Shown piece after piece: positions 21,139-28,909 of a DNA stretch of 37,413 bases (position 1 is its first letter; each line of letters starts with the position of its first letter). Under the pieces are notes generated by a model. That model did no database searches and was not told the origin of the DNA. It was given only the letters and a program-made list of their open reading frames with translations. The DNA is from an uncultured Actinomycetes bacterium (GTDB lineage Bacteria > Actinomycetota > Geothermincolia > Geothermincolales > RBG-13-55-18): the NCBI GenBank assembly GCA_937128055.1, contig CAKZMC010000065.1:1-37413 (forward strand), in the 5' to 3' direction. The position numbers and the translations under genes are program-made.

Positions 21139-23920
21139 GCCTCATACCTCCTTTCATGTCCGTACGCACGCGGTCCTTCAGCTCCCCCAGCTTTCCCCTG
21201 TTCCAGGTCGTTATCTTGGAAAAATATCCCACTATGCGGGTGATGCCGTACACGTTCTTAGAGCCGCAGTCGCAGCACCTCTCGTGCAGGCCCCTATTGG
21301 TGCGCCTGCAATCGTTGCACACCGTGAACTCCGGGGAAAAGGCGATCTGGGAGGACTGGGTCTGGCGGAAGGTCTTGATGACGAAGTTCTTGATCGACTC
21401 CGGGTCGGGTTCGTGCTCCCCCAGCCAGATATGGCAGATGGCACCCGCCTCTATGAGCGGGTGAAAGAGGCTCTGCTTCCTCACCCTCTCGACATAGTCG
21501 ATGTCCGCGTACACGTTGAGGTGCACGCTGTTGGTATAGTAGTACTCCCCGTTATGCAGGTTTCCCTTGAGCACCCTGGACGCCTGCGCCGGGTAATACT
21601 TCATGTCCAGCTTCGCCAGGCGGTAGCCGCTGGACTCCGCCGGGGATTCCTCCAGCACCAGGTTGATGCCGTATTCCTTGGAAAGGTCCTCGCAAGCCCG
21701 TTTCATGTGCGCCACCACCTTGAGCCCGAACTTCAGGGCCTGTGTGGATTCGTGCAACTGCTGCCCGGTATGGTACTGCACCATCTCGTTGAGGCCCAGT
21801 AGCCCCGACAGGTAGGTCAATCTGTCTAGGCGGAGGTAGGGATCGCCGTCCTTGGCGTCGCAGAGCACGGAGAGGGGGCCGTTTACGCCCAGTTCAAGGA
21901 GGCCGGCGATGAAGTCCCTCTTCTGTATGTGTGCCCTAGCCACCATCTGCATGGCCTTCTGAAGCTCGGCGAAGAGGACCTCGTCGGAGCCGTTGGCCTT
22001 GTAAGCTATGCGGGGCAGGTTGATGGTGATGTTCTGCAGGGCGGTGAAACGCATCTTCTCCGGGGTCCTCGTCTCCTGGAGGTCCTTTTCCTTCAGGCGG
22101 AGCTTGAGGCGGCAGCACTGGGACACGGTGACCTCGTCGCCGCGGTCGAAGACGAAATAGGTTATCCCCTGGCGCGACGCCACCTTGCAGGCCAGCGAGA
22201 GAAACTCCTCGTGCCCCTCGGTGCGGAAGAAATCCTCGCTTATGTGGAGTAGGGGCTTGGGAAAGACGAAGGTCTTGCCCATGGCATCTCCCTCCAGGTA
22301 CACCTCGAAAAGGGCCTTGAGGAAGGTCTGCGCCTCCTTCTCGTATTCGCCGTAGGTCTTACCCGTGTACACGCCGCCGGGACCGATGGCCGGGGTGTCC
22401 CGGAAATGGCGCGGTATGTTCCAGTACAAGTTGAAATCCGTGAAGACGACCTGGCTGCCCCTTGCCCCCGCCAGCTGGTTGAATTCGTAGATGAGCATCT
22501 GCGCCAGCTGCCTGACGCGTTCGTATTCCAGGCCTACCAGGTAGGGGGCGAAGAACATGTTCACCGCCTCCCAGCCGATGGCGCCGGCATAATGAGACTG
22601 CAGGGTGGAGGCCATCTTGACCATGTGCCCGATGAGCACTTCCGGATGCTTGGCGGGACGCGAGGTGCTGGTTATGTTGGGGAGCGAGATGCCGTACTTC
22701 TTGATGTAATCGAGGCTGTGGCCGCCGCAATTATGGGAATAGATGCCGTTGGCGATGAGGGTCCCGCTCTCCGTGGTCACGTCGTAGACGTAGACGTCCA
22801 GCACCTCCACCGGCTCCACCATGATCACCCTGGCCATGTTCGGCGTTCCGCCGGACGACGTCCGCGCCCTTTCGCGACCCTTCTTCTCCCGGCGCGCAGC
22901 AGCCCTCGAGGCGCTGGCGACCATCTCGCTCAAGCGCCGCCTGGCCACCAGGATGTCCCCGGCGTTGAAGCGCAGCCTCAAGGTGGTGGCGTTGGCCTCC
23001 AGGAGGTGGGTGGCGTTTATCTCCTCCAGCTTGCGCGCCTTGCCCTCGGGTATCTCCAGGGTCTCCACCTCCTCGCCGACCTGCACCAGGGATGCCGGCT
23101 TTACCTCCTCCGCCGTGATCACCGGGTGATCGTGGGTGACGACGCAATACCTGCCGTCGGAAGTGGCGATGAAGACCATCTGTTTCCCGAGGCGGTCCTT
23201 CTTGACCACCCTCTTTATGCCCGTCCATTCCCCCGCGTGGTCGAGGATCTCCATGTCCGAGGGGTATTTAACCCTCACCGTGGGCTCCGGCCTGCTCTCC
23301 CCCGGGAGGAGATGGTAAAGCTGCTCCATGGTGGTGGTAAAGACCACGGGGGAGCCCTTGACCCTCCAGTGGATGACCGTGTCACCGAGGTAGGAATAAG
23401 GCCGGATGATGAAGCCCAGGTCGTGCAGGTGTATATCACCCAGCATGTGGGCGCGGGCGATATCCTCGGAGAAGACCTTGCGCAAGGCGAATTCCTTGAG
23501 GATGGCCTCCGCCAGCGTGAGGTTGATGGACTCCGGGTTATGGGTGGTGTTGCTGTTCTCCTTGTTGGCGCTGGTGATGATCTGCTCCACGTCGTACATG
23601 GGAAGGCCCAGGTGAGAGTGTTTCTTGTGCATGGTCCCCAGGCCCCGCTCGAGAAGCTCCAGGTCGACCAGCTCGCGGATGATGGAGGTGGTGACCGTGT
23701 TCATCCTGCCCTGGACTATCCTCTCCTCCACGCGGTCGGCTATCTCCTGGGCCAGCTCCGGGCTGGCCTCGGTCTCCAGGATGAGCGAGTTCACTATCTT
23801 GCTCTTATCCCAGAGGTTGATCTCCTCCTTCGACGAGGTACTTACAAGGAGGGCGATGTCCGTAGAATCCTCGGCGGCCTCCTTGCGCTTGAGAACCCTA
23901 ATGCTGTTGGCAGCCGTCAC
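21125..23920 (-). CDS. nrdD: Anaerobic ribonucleoside-triphosphate reductase with intein
   Basis: A class III, glycyl-radical ribonucleotide reductase precursor of 931 residues, about 709 after splicing. An N-terminal ATP-cone-like domain (about 30-95) precedes the catalytic barrel. HDLGFIIRPY175 is interrupted by an intein (176-397), and the extein resumes at C398-G-G-H-S-L-D-Y. Near the C-terminus a zinc site C-N-D-C...C-D-C-G and the glycyl-radical loop R-I-V-G898-Y are intact. The start is GTG 23920 behind GGGGAGGGGAA, 33 bp after nrdR. It makes dNTPs without oxygen and is activated by NrdG. The extein lacks obvious frameshifts, so the spliced enzyme should be functional. Confidence 0.93.
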   Translation of the reverse strand: MTAANSIRVLKRKEAAEDSTDIALLVSTSSKEEINLWDKSKIVNSLILETEASPELAQEIADRVEERIVQGRMNTVTTSIIRELVDLELLERGLGTMHKKHSHLGLPMYDVEQIITSANKENSNTTHNPESINLTLAEAILKEFALRKVFSEDIARAHMLGDIHLHDLGFIIRPYSYLGDTVIHWRVKGSPVVFTTTMEQLYHLLPGESRPEPTVRVKYPSDMEILDHAGEWTGIKRVVKKDRLGKQMVFIATSDGRYCVVTHDHPVITAEEVKPASLVQVGEEVETLEIPEGKARKLEEINATHLLEANATTLRLRFNAGDILVARRRLSEMVASASRAAARREKKGRERARTSSGGTPNMARVIMVEPVEVLDVYVYDVTTESGTLIANGIYSHNCGGHSLDYIKKYGISLPNITSTSRPAKHPEVLIGHMVKMASTLQSHYAGAIGWEAVNMFFAPYLVGLEYERVRQLAQMLIYEFNQLAGARGSQVVFTDFNLYWNIPRHFRDTPAIGPGGVYTGKTYGEYEKEAQTFLKALFEVYLEGDAMGKTFVFPKPLLHISEDFFRTEGHEEFLSLACKVASRQGITYFVFDRGDEVTVSQCCRLKLRLKEKDLQETRTPEKMRFTALQNITINLPRIAYKANGSDEVLFAELQKAMQMVARAHIQKRDFIAGLLELGVNGPLSVLCDAKDGDPYLRLDRLTYLSGLLGLNEMVQYHTGQQLHESTQALKFGLKVVAHMKRACEDLSKEYGINLVLEESPAESSGYRLAKLDMKYYPAQASRVLKGNLHNGEYYYTNSVHLNVYADIDYVERVRKQSLFHPLIEAGAICHIWLGEHEPDPESIKNFVIKTFRQTQSSQIAFSPEFTVCNDCRRTNRGLHERCCDCGSKNVYGITRIVGYFSKITTWNRGKLGELKDRVRTDMKGGMRHAVP
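22730..23395 (-). mobile_element. Mini-intein in NrdD
   Basis: A 222-residue protein intron (NrdD residues 176-397). Block A is S176-Y-L-G-D-T with a Ser nucleophile, block B contains V-T-H-D-H-P-V-I-T, block F V-Y-V-Y-D-V-T-T-E-S-G, and block G I-Y-S-H-N397 followed by C398. About 100 residues between blocks B and F are Arg/Ala-rich and show no LAGLIDADG or HNH motif, so the homing endonuclease has been lost. All splicing residues are present: Ser1, block-B His, penultimate His, terminal Asn, Cys+1. Splicing is therefore expected. Confidence 0.88.
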
Positions 23921-23953
23921 TTCCCCTCCCCCTTTCTCTACGTGATAAAGGCT

Positions 23954-24430
23954 CTATGGCCTGCGGCTTTTTTCCACCTTTTTTTCCAGCAGCTGTCCCA
24001 GCTCGCTCTGGAATTCGCTGATATCCTTGAATTCCTTGTAAACCGAGGCGAAGCGCAGGTAAGCCACTTCGTCTATCTCCTTCAGCCTGCGCAACACGGC
24101 CATCCCTACAGCGCTCGACGCCACCTCCGCCTTCCCTTCCTCGCGCAGCTCCGCCTCTATCGCCGTCGCGAGGTCCTCTATCTCCTGGCTGGTAACCGGC
24201 CTCTTTTCAAAAGCCTTCCGCAACCCCGCGAGCAGCTTTTCCCTCTTGTACGGCTCCCTGTCACCGTTTCTCTTGATGATGGTCAGCGGCATCCTCTCGT
24301 ATCTCTCGAAAGTGGTGAACCTCTTTCCGCAGCCCTTGCAAGACCTTCTCCTTCTTATCGCCGCCCCGCTTTCCGCATTCCGCGAATCTATCACCTTGCT
24401 GTCCGGATAACCGCAAAAGGGGCATTTCAT
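23954..24430 (-). CDS. nrdR: Transcriptional repressor NrdR
   Basis: A 158-residue zinc-ribbon/ATP-cone repressor of ribonucleotide reductase genes. It senses dATP/ATP and binds NrdR boxes. The N-terminus is diagnostic: M-K-C-P-F-C-G-Y-P-D-S-K-V-I-D-S-R, then S-C-K-G-C-G-K-R-F-T-T-F-E-R. The ATP-cone runs from about 46 to 136 (IIKRNGDREPYKREKLL). The ORF track start is 12 codons too early, and ATG 24430 follows GAGGAGGGG. It is the first gene of the nrdR-nrdD operon and NrdR-box-like sites flank its promoter, so it probably represses its own operon. Confidence 0.96.
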   Translation of the reverse strand: MKCPFCGYPDSKVIDSRNAESGAAIRRRRSCKGCGKRFTTFERYERMPLTIIKRNGDREPYKREKLLAGLRKAFEKRPVTSQEIEDLATAIEAELREEGKAEVASSAVGMAVLRRLKEIDEVAYLRFASVYKEFKDISEFQSELGQLLEKKVEKSRRP

Positions 24431-24460
24431 ATAGCTCCCCTCCTCAGCCGGTACCTGCTT

Positions 24461-24476
24461 AATCAATATGTTGTAT
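24461..24476. promoter_or_regulatory. NrdR box (downstream copy)
   Basis: AATCAATATGTTGTAT aligns to the remembered consensus ACACWATATNTWGTGT at about 12 of 15 informative positions. It lies just downstream of the predicted -10 box of the nrdR operon, a typical repression position. Confidence 0.55.
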
Positions 24477-24486
24477 TGTAGACTAA

Positions 24487-24515
24487 CATTAAAATACTAA
24501 ATATTGCGTTGTCAA
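24487..24515 (-). promoter_or_regulatory. Promoter of the nrdR-nrdD operon
   Basis: On the minus strand a perfect TTGACA (24515-24510) is followed after 17 bp by TTAATG (24492-24487). The region is strongly AT-rich compared with its surroundings. The two NrdR-box-like sequences overlap the spacer and the start region. Confidence 0.6.
24496..24511. promoter_or_regulatory. Weaker NrdR-box-like site
   Basis: ACTAAATATTGCGTTG shares the WATAT core and half of the flanks with the NrdR consensus (about 9 of 15). It lies between the -35 and -10 boxes, 35 bp from the better box. The spacing is not a whole number of helical turns, so this copy is uncertain. Confidence 0.35.
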
Positions 24516-24588
24516 GCCTTTTTACCGATTTTTTGGAAATTCGCATTAACTTTTTACTAAAGGTTCTGAATCATTAAATTCCCTTTCT

Positions 24589-25320
24589 CTAAAGCTTAAT
24601 TTTATGGTTAGACTGTAAACTTACGGTCGAGGATTCCAGGTATCCCTCCCATTCCGGGAAAGAGGCCTCCAAGACCAGCTTTTCACTTTGCAAGCTGGCA
24701 TTTTTCAGCTTTGCGTCAAGTGGCAGCGATTGAAGGGCAGCGCGAAAACCGCCGCCATTAACCACTGGTTCATTATCCGATGCAACGCCGTTCTCGGATC
24801 GCGAGACATCAACTGGGGAGAACGTGAGCTCATTCATGCCCGAAACCTTCACCTCATATTGATATAAAATCCCCTCCCTGCTTGTCTCGAGGCAGCCGGT
24901 AGAGAGCGCTCCGGAGAAGGCTCCCATGCCGAGAAGCGCCGTTACCTCCCCCGCATCCAGCTCGATATGGGCCTGCATGCGTGAAAGGGAGTCTATGCGC
25001 AGGCTGCCACGCATAAGCGATGACATGCTCAGCTCGACATCGTACAGGTAGGCCGTGCAACGGTATGGGATGCCGCCCTCCCCTCCCGCGGTTGCAAGCC
25101 TGCATTCTCCCCGCCACGAGAGGCGCAGCTCGCCCAGGCGGTTACGGGCGAGGCTCACTATGAAGGGGAAGGCGCCTATGGACGCCTCCAGGTCCCCGGG
25201 GAGGCCATACTGGCGAGACAGGGCCCTCACCATCCCCTTCTGGCAAAGGACGGTAAGCGTGATCTCCGCGCCCAGCAGCAACGCGAGCACGATCACCAGG
25301 GCGAACAATAAGCGGCGCAA
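24589..25320 (-). CDS. LmeA/DUF2993 family exported lipid-binding protein
   Basis: A 243-residue protein with an N-terminal membrane anchor or uncleaved signal (RRLLFALVIVLALLLGAEI) and a DUF2993 domain. The family features are repeated beta strands and V-E-L-S-M-S-S-L-M-R-G-S-L-R-I-D-S-L-S. The C-terminus contains AALQSLPLDAKLKNASLQ and LEASFPEWE. In mycobacteria LmeA is a periplasmic phospholipid-binding protein linked to mannan elongation; the family is common in Actinomycetota and Cyanobacteria. I prefer TTG 25320 because AAGGAGGG lies 5 bases upstream; the GTG at 25347 in the ORF track lacks a good site. It is monocistronic as far as I can see. Confidence 0.8.
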   Translation of the reverse strand: MRRLLFALVIVLALLLGAEITLTVLCQKGMVRALSRQYGLPGDLEASIGAFPFIVSLARNRLGELRLSWRGECRLATAGGEGGIPYRCTAYLYDVELSMSSLMRGSLRIDSLSRMQAHIELDAGEVTALLGMGAFSGALSTGCLETSREGILYQYEVKVSGMNELTFSPVDVSRSENGVASDNEPVVNGGGFRAALQSLPLDAKLKNASLQSEKLVLEASFPEWEGYLESSTVSLQSNHKIKL

Positions 25321-25520
25321 GGCACCCTCCTTACTTGACTCGTGCACCTCAATGATAATCGCCCCCGCTGACAGCGATTTCCTGCCGGGAAGTCATCGCG
25401 CGGTGGGGAAAGGTGAAGGGAAGTGGCGCGAGGATCCCTATATATCTCGCGCACATAAGAGTCGGGGTTCGTGAAAGGGTCAGCCTGCGGGCGTGGAGGG
25501 CCTTTCTGCCTGTGCCGCGG

Positions 25521-26567
25521 CTACGGGCCTTTGTTCTTGCGCAACAGGAAGTCGCGGTAGATGGATTCCTCCGTTTCCTCCTTGAGCCGGCGGGTCATGA
25601 GCCAGCGAGCCACCTCCGCGGGTTTGCTCTCCCCTTCCAGGATCGCCTTGACCCCCGCCGCGATGGGCGTTTCCACGCCCCTTTCCTGCGCCAGGCGCAA
25701 CACGATCCCGGTGGTGTAAATGCCCTCCACCACCATGCGGCTCGCCTGCAAGACCTCCTGCGGGGACCTTCCCCGTCCCAGTTCCTCCCCGAAACCGCGG
25801 TTGCGCGAATGGCGGCTTATGGAGGTGACGATGAGGTCTCCCATCCCGGAAAGTCCCGAGAATGTTATGGGGTTCGCGCCAAGGGCGGCCCCGAAACGGG
25901 CCATCTCCGCCAACCCCCTGGTGATCAGGCTCGCCTTGGTATTGTCTCCCAGGCCCAGCCCGTCCAGGACACCGGCAGCTATGGCCACGACGTTCTTGTA
26001 AGCGCCTCCGACCTCCACGCCTATGACGTCGCGGTTGGTATAAACGCGGAAATAATCGGAGCTGAAGACGGCCTGCAGCTCACTCGCCAGCCCCGCGTCT
26101 CCGCACGCTATCACCGTGGCGCTGGGAACCCTGCGCGAAACCTCCTCGGCGTGATTGGGGCCTGAGAGGACCGCCACGCCCCCTTGGGGATCGCGTTTCA
26201 TCTCCTGAGCTATAACCACGGAGAGCCTTTCCCCCTGGCGGTAATCGAACCCCTTGGCCAGGTTGAGCACCGCCGCCCCCCGCGGCACGTGGGAAGCCGC
26301 CTCCGCGGCTACCTCCCGCGTCCAGCGCGAGGGCACCGCCATAACCACGAGCTCCGCGCCCCGCAGCGCATCCTCCAGACGCGCGTGCGCCTCCATGCCG
26401 CGGGGAAGCTCCACGTCCGTCAGGAAGAGGGGATTGCGCCGCTCGCTATTGATGCCCTCCACCACCTCCGCCTCCCGGGCCCAGATGCGCAGCTCGTTCG
26501 CGCTGGAGGCGAGGTGGGCGGCCATGGCCGTCCCCCAGCTGCCCGCGCCCAGGACCGCTATCCTCAC
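25521..26567 (-). CDS. gpsA: Glycerol-3-phosphate dehydrogenase [NAD(P)+]
   Basis: A cytoplasmic enzyme of 348 residues that reduces dihydroxyacetone phosphate to sn-glycerol-3-phosphate, the backbone of phospholipids. The Rossmann loop G-A-G-S-W-G-T-A lies at residues 7-14, SGPNHAEEV in the middle, the catalytic Lys in G-A-Y-K-N-V-V-A-I-A-A-G, and T-F-S-G-L-S-G-M-G-D-L further on. GTG 26567 overlaps the plsY stop by four bases (GTGA), so the two genes are translationally coupled. PlsY uses this enzyme's product. Length and motifs are normal. Confidence 0.96.
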   Translation of the reverse strand: MRIAVLGAGSWGTAMAAHLASSANELRIWAREAEVVEGINSERRNPLFLTDVELPRGMEAHARLEDALRGAELVVMAVPSRWTREVAAEAASHVPRGAAVLNLAKGFDYRQGERLSVVIAQEMKRDPQGGVAVLSGPNHAEEVSRRVPSATVIACGDAGLASELQAVFSSDYFRVYTNRDVIGVEVGGAYKNVVAIAAGVLDGLGLGDNTKASLITRGLAEMARFGAALGANPITFSGLSGMGDLIVTSISRHSRNRGFGEELGRGRSPQEVLQASRMVVEGIYTTGIVLRLAQERGVETPIAAGVKAILEGESKPAEVARWLMTRRLKEETEESIYRDFLLRKNKGP

Positions 26568-27202
26568 GCCCTCTCCCCCTCCTCCGCCCTGCGGCGCATC
26601 CTTATCCTAGGCTCTTCCCCGGCCAGCAGGCGGCGCAGGTTGTCGCGGTGCTTATAGATGGCGAAGGCGCTGGCCAGGCAGGAAACCACGAGGTGGGGCC
26701 AGAACCTGTCGAGGCTTCCGTGCAGCACGGCCGCCGTGGAGGCGGGAAACGCCAGGGCCGCGGAGAGCGAACCCACGGACATTATGCGGGTGACCAGCAC
26801 CATGACCAGGAAGGTCCCCACCACCGCCAGGGTCACCTGCCAGGGGTAGGCGGCGATGATGACGCCACCGCTGGTGGCAATGCCCTTGCCGCCCTTGAAA
26901 CGCAGGTAAAGGCTCCAGTTATGCCCGATGATCGAGAAGAGCCCGGCCAGCAAGGAAAGGGCGGGGCCCAGGCCCATGGCCCTGCCCACCGCCACGGCGG
27001 CGATCCCTTTTCCCATGTCCAGCATGGTCACGGCGATGAAGGGGCGCACCCCGAAGTTCCGCAGGATGTTGGTGGCCCCTATATTCCCCGATCCCAGGCG
27101 CCGCACGTCCTGGCGGAAGACCAGCCTGGACACCACGAGCCCGAAGGGAATCGAGCCCAGCAGATAGCTGGCGACCATCCACAGCACGGCTCTATAGGCC
27201 AT
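26564..27202 (-). CDS. plsY: Acyl-phosphate glycerol-3-phosphate acyltransferase
   Basis: A membrane acyltransferase of 212 residues that moves an acyl group from acyl-phosphate to glycerol-3-phosphate, the first step of phospholipid synthesis. Several hydrophobic helices alternate with the three PlsY motifs: LGSGNIGATNILRNFG (about 36-51), GHNWSLYLRFKGGKGIATSGG (about 93-113) and the C-terminal YKHRDNLRRLL. The first helix (YLLGSIPFGLVVS) is characteristic. A GGAAGAGG site precedes the ATG. A basic tail of about 20 residues follows the last motif. It is coupled to gpsA and separated from der by 163 bp. Confidence 0.95.
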   Translation of the reverse strand: MAYRAVLWMVASYLLGSIPFGLVVSRLVFRQDVRRLGSGNIGATNILRNFGVRPFIAVTMLDMGKGIAAVAVGRAMGLGPALSLLAGLFSIIGHNWSLYLRFKGGKGIATSGGVIIAAYPWQVTLAVVGTFLVMVLVTRIMSVGSLSAALAFPASTAAVLHGSLDRFWPHLVVSCLASAFAIYKHRDNLRRLLAGEEPRIRMRRRAEEGERA

Positions 27203-27365
27203 CCTCTTCCCCCACGCTTGCCGGGCATATTATGCCGAGGGCACGGTGCTCCGCACACGGCCAACGTAGACTATAACACAACACTTGCGCGGCGGTTTCA
27301 GCGGCGCCTTCTCCTGGAGGAGCTTTCGCCGGTCGCCTGCCGGCCTTGCCGACGGCGGCCGCGCG

Positions 27366-28778
27366 TCACGGCGCGTTCTCGCGCATGGCGCGGCGGGGCC
27401 GCAGCACTATACGGACGGGCGTGCCCTCCAGGGCAAAGGTTTCGCGCAACCTGCGTTCCAGGTACCTCTCGTAGGAGGCATCCGCCAAGTCAGGGCGGTT
27501 GACGAAGAAGACAAACTGGGGCGGCGCCGTCCTGGCCTGGGTCACGTAGTAGAACTGCAGCCTCTTCCCTTTGCGCGTGGGAGGGGGAGACTGGGAGAGC
27601 AGGCGGTGAAGGAGGTCGTTGAGGTGGGAAGTCTGCACACGCGTCTCCCAGTTCCGCCTCACGCGGTCCACGGTGGGCATGATGCGTCCCGTTCCGTGCC
27701 CGGTGAGGGCGCTCACGCGCAGGAAAGGCGCGTAGCTCACGAAGCGCAGCTTCTCCAGCGCGTCCCGGTACACCACGTCGGCCCGGCCGCTTCCCTTCAA
27801 GGTATCCCACTTGTTCAGCACCACCACGCAGGCGCGGCCGTCCTCCTTGACGCGGGCGGCAATGCGCTGGTCCTGGTCGCTGACCTTCTGCGATGCGTCC
27901 ACTACCAGCAGCACCACCTGCGCCCGGTCGATGGCTCTCCACACCCGCACCAGGCTGTAGAACTCGACCCCCTTCTTCACGCGCGAGCGCCTCCTCCAGC
28001 CGGCGGTGTCGATGAACCGGTAATGCTTGCCATCTATTTCCAGCAAGGTATCCACCGCATCGCGGGTTGTACCCGGCAGCTCGCTGGTCAGGGAGCGCTC
28101 CTCTGCGAGCAGGCGGTTGAAGAGCGTCGACTTCCCCACGTTGGGACGGCCCACCACCGCCACCACCGTTTCCTGGACCGCGGCCTCCTCCGCGGTAGCG
28201 GCCTCGGGAAGGCTTTCCACCACCGCGTCCAGCAGGTCGCCTATATTGCGGCCGTGCATCGCAGATACCGGCCAGGGGTCTCCCATGCCCAGCGCATACC
28301 ACTCCAGGGCCTCGTCTTCCCGGCGCTGGTTGTCCACCTTGTTGGCCACCAGGATGACCGGCTTTGCGGTCTTCCGCAGGACCTGCGCCACCTCCTGGTC
28401 CAGAGGGGTTATGCCCTCCGTCGCATCCACTAGCATGAGCACCAGGTCGCATTCCTCCACCGCCGCCAGCGCCTGGCGTCCGATGGCCTGGACCAGGGAT
28501 TCCTCCGCTACCGGGTCCAGCCCGCCGGTGTCCACGATGCGGAAATCCCTGCCCCTCCAGGTGGTGGTGAAGTAATTGCGGTCCCTGGTGACCCCCGGCT
28601 CGCTTTCCACTATGGCCTCTCCCCTGGCCACGATGCGGTTTACCAGGGTCGACTTCCCCACGTTGGGACGGCCCACCACCGCCACCAGGGGCAGCGGCGA
28701 GATCACCTTTTTTCCCGCGCCAGCCATGACCTCAGCTTCCCGTTTCTTCGCCGTGTCCTCGTCTTCTCCCAAAATCAT
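27366..28778 (-). CDS. der: Ribosome-associated GTPase Der (EngA)
   Basis: An essential 50S-assembly GTPase with two G domains in tandem, 470 residues. Domain 1 has VVGRPNVGKSTL, D-T-G-G and N-K-V-D. Domain 2 repeats VVGRPNVGKSTL, DTAGW and N-K-W-D. A KH-like C-terminal domain ends with FVNRPD...YLERRLRE and the usual P-V-R-I-V-L-R. About 28 extra residues precede the first G domain, and an internal ATG at residue 18 behind GAAGCTGAGG may be the real start. The gene belongs to the conserved cmk-der-plsY-gpsA neighbourhood. The tail is short. Confidence 0.96.
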   Translation of the reverse strand: MILGEDEDTAKKREAEVMAGAGKKVISPLPLVAVVGRPNVGKSTLVNRIVARGEAIVESEPGVTRDRNYFTTTWRGRDFRIVDTGGLDPVAEESLVQAIGRQALAAVEECDLVLMLVDATEGITPLDQEVAQVLRKTAKPVILVANKVDNQRREDEALEWYALGMGDPWPVSAMHGRNIGDLLDAVVESLPEAATAEEAAVQETVVAVVGRPNVGKSTLFNRLLAEERSLTSELPGTTRDAVDTLLEIDGKHYRFIDTAGWRRRSRVKKGVEFYSLVRVWRAIDRAQVVLLVVDASQKVSDQDQRIAARVKEDGRACVVVLNKWDTLKGSGRADVVYRDALEKLRFVSYAPFLRVSALTGHGTGRIMPTVDRVRRNWETRVQTSHLNDLLHRLLSQSPPPTRKGKRLQFYYVTQARTAPPQFVFFVNRPDLADASYERYLERRLRETFALEGTPVRIVLRPRRAMRENAP

Positions 28779-28909
28779 AACCGATTCGCCGCCGCCTTTC
28801 CCGCGCGGCGCGCACGTTCCTCCGCGCAGAGAGCATGCGCGAGGCTCCGGCAGGATGTGGGTAAGGCGCCGCCCTTGCCCCCTGGTCGGCGCCCATCAGA
28901 AGCGGCGCG

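Noticed and set aside
22900-23100. Homing endonuclease in the NrdD intein
   Set aside because: No LAGLIDADG, HNH or GIY-YIG motif; the insert is only about 100 residues of Arg/Ala/Glu-rich sequence.
22406-24481. 691-codon plus-strand ORF opposite nrdD and nrdR
   Set aside because: It is a shadow frame of two secure genes on the other strand; composition is His/Gly/Leu-rich and no ribosome site or domain is seen.
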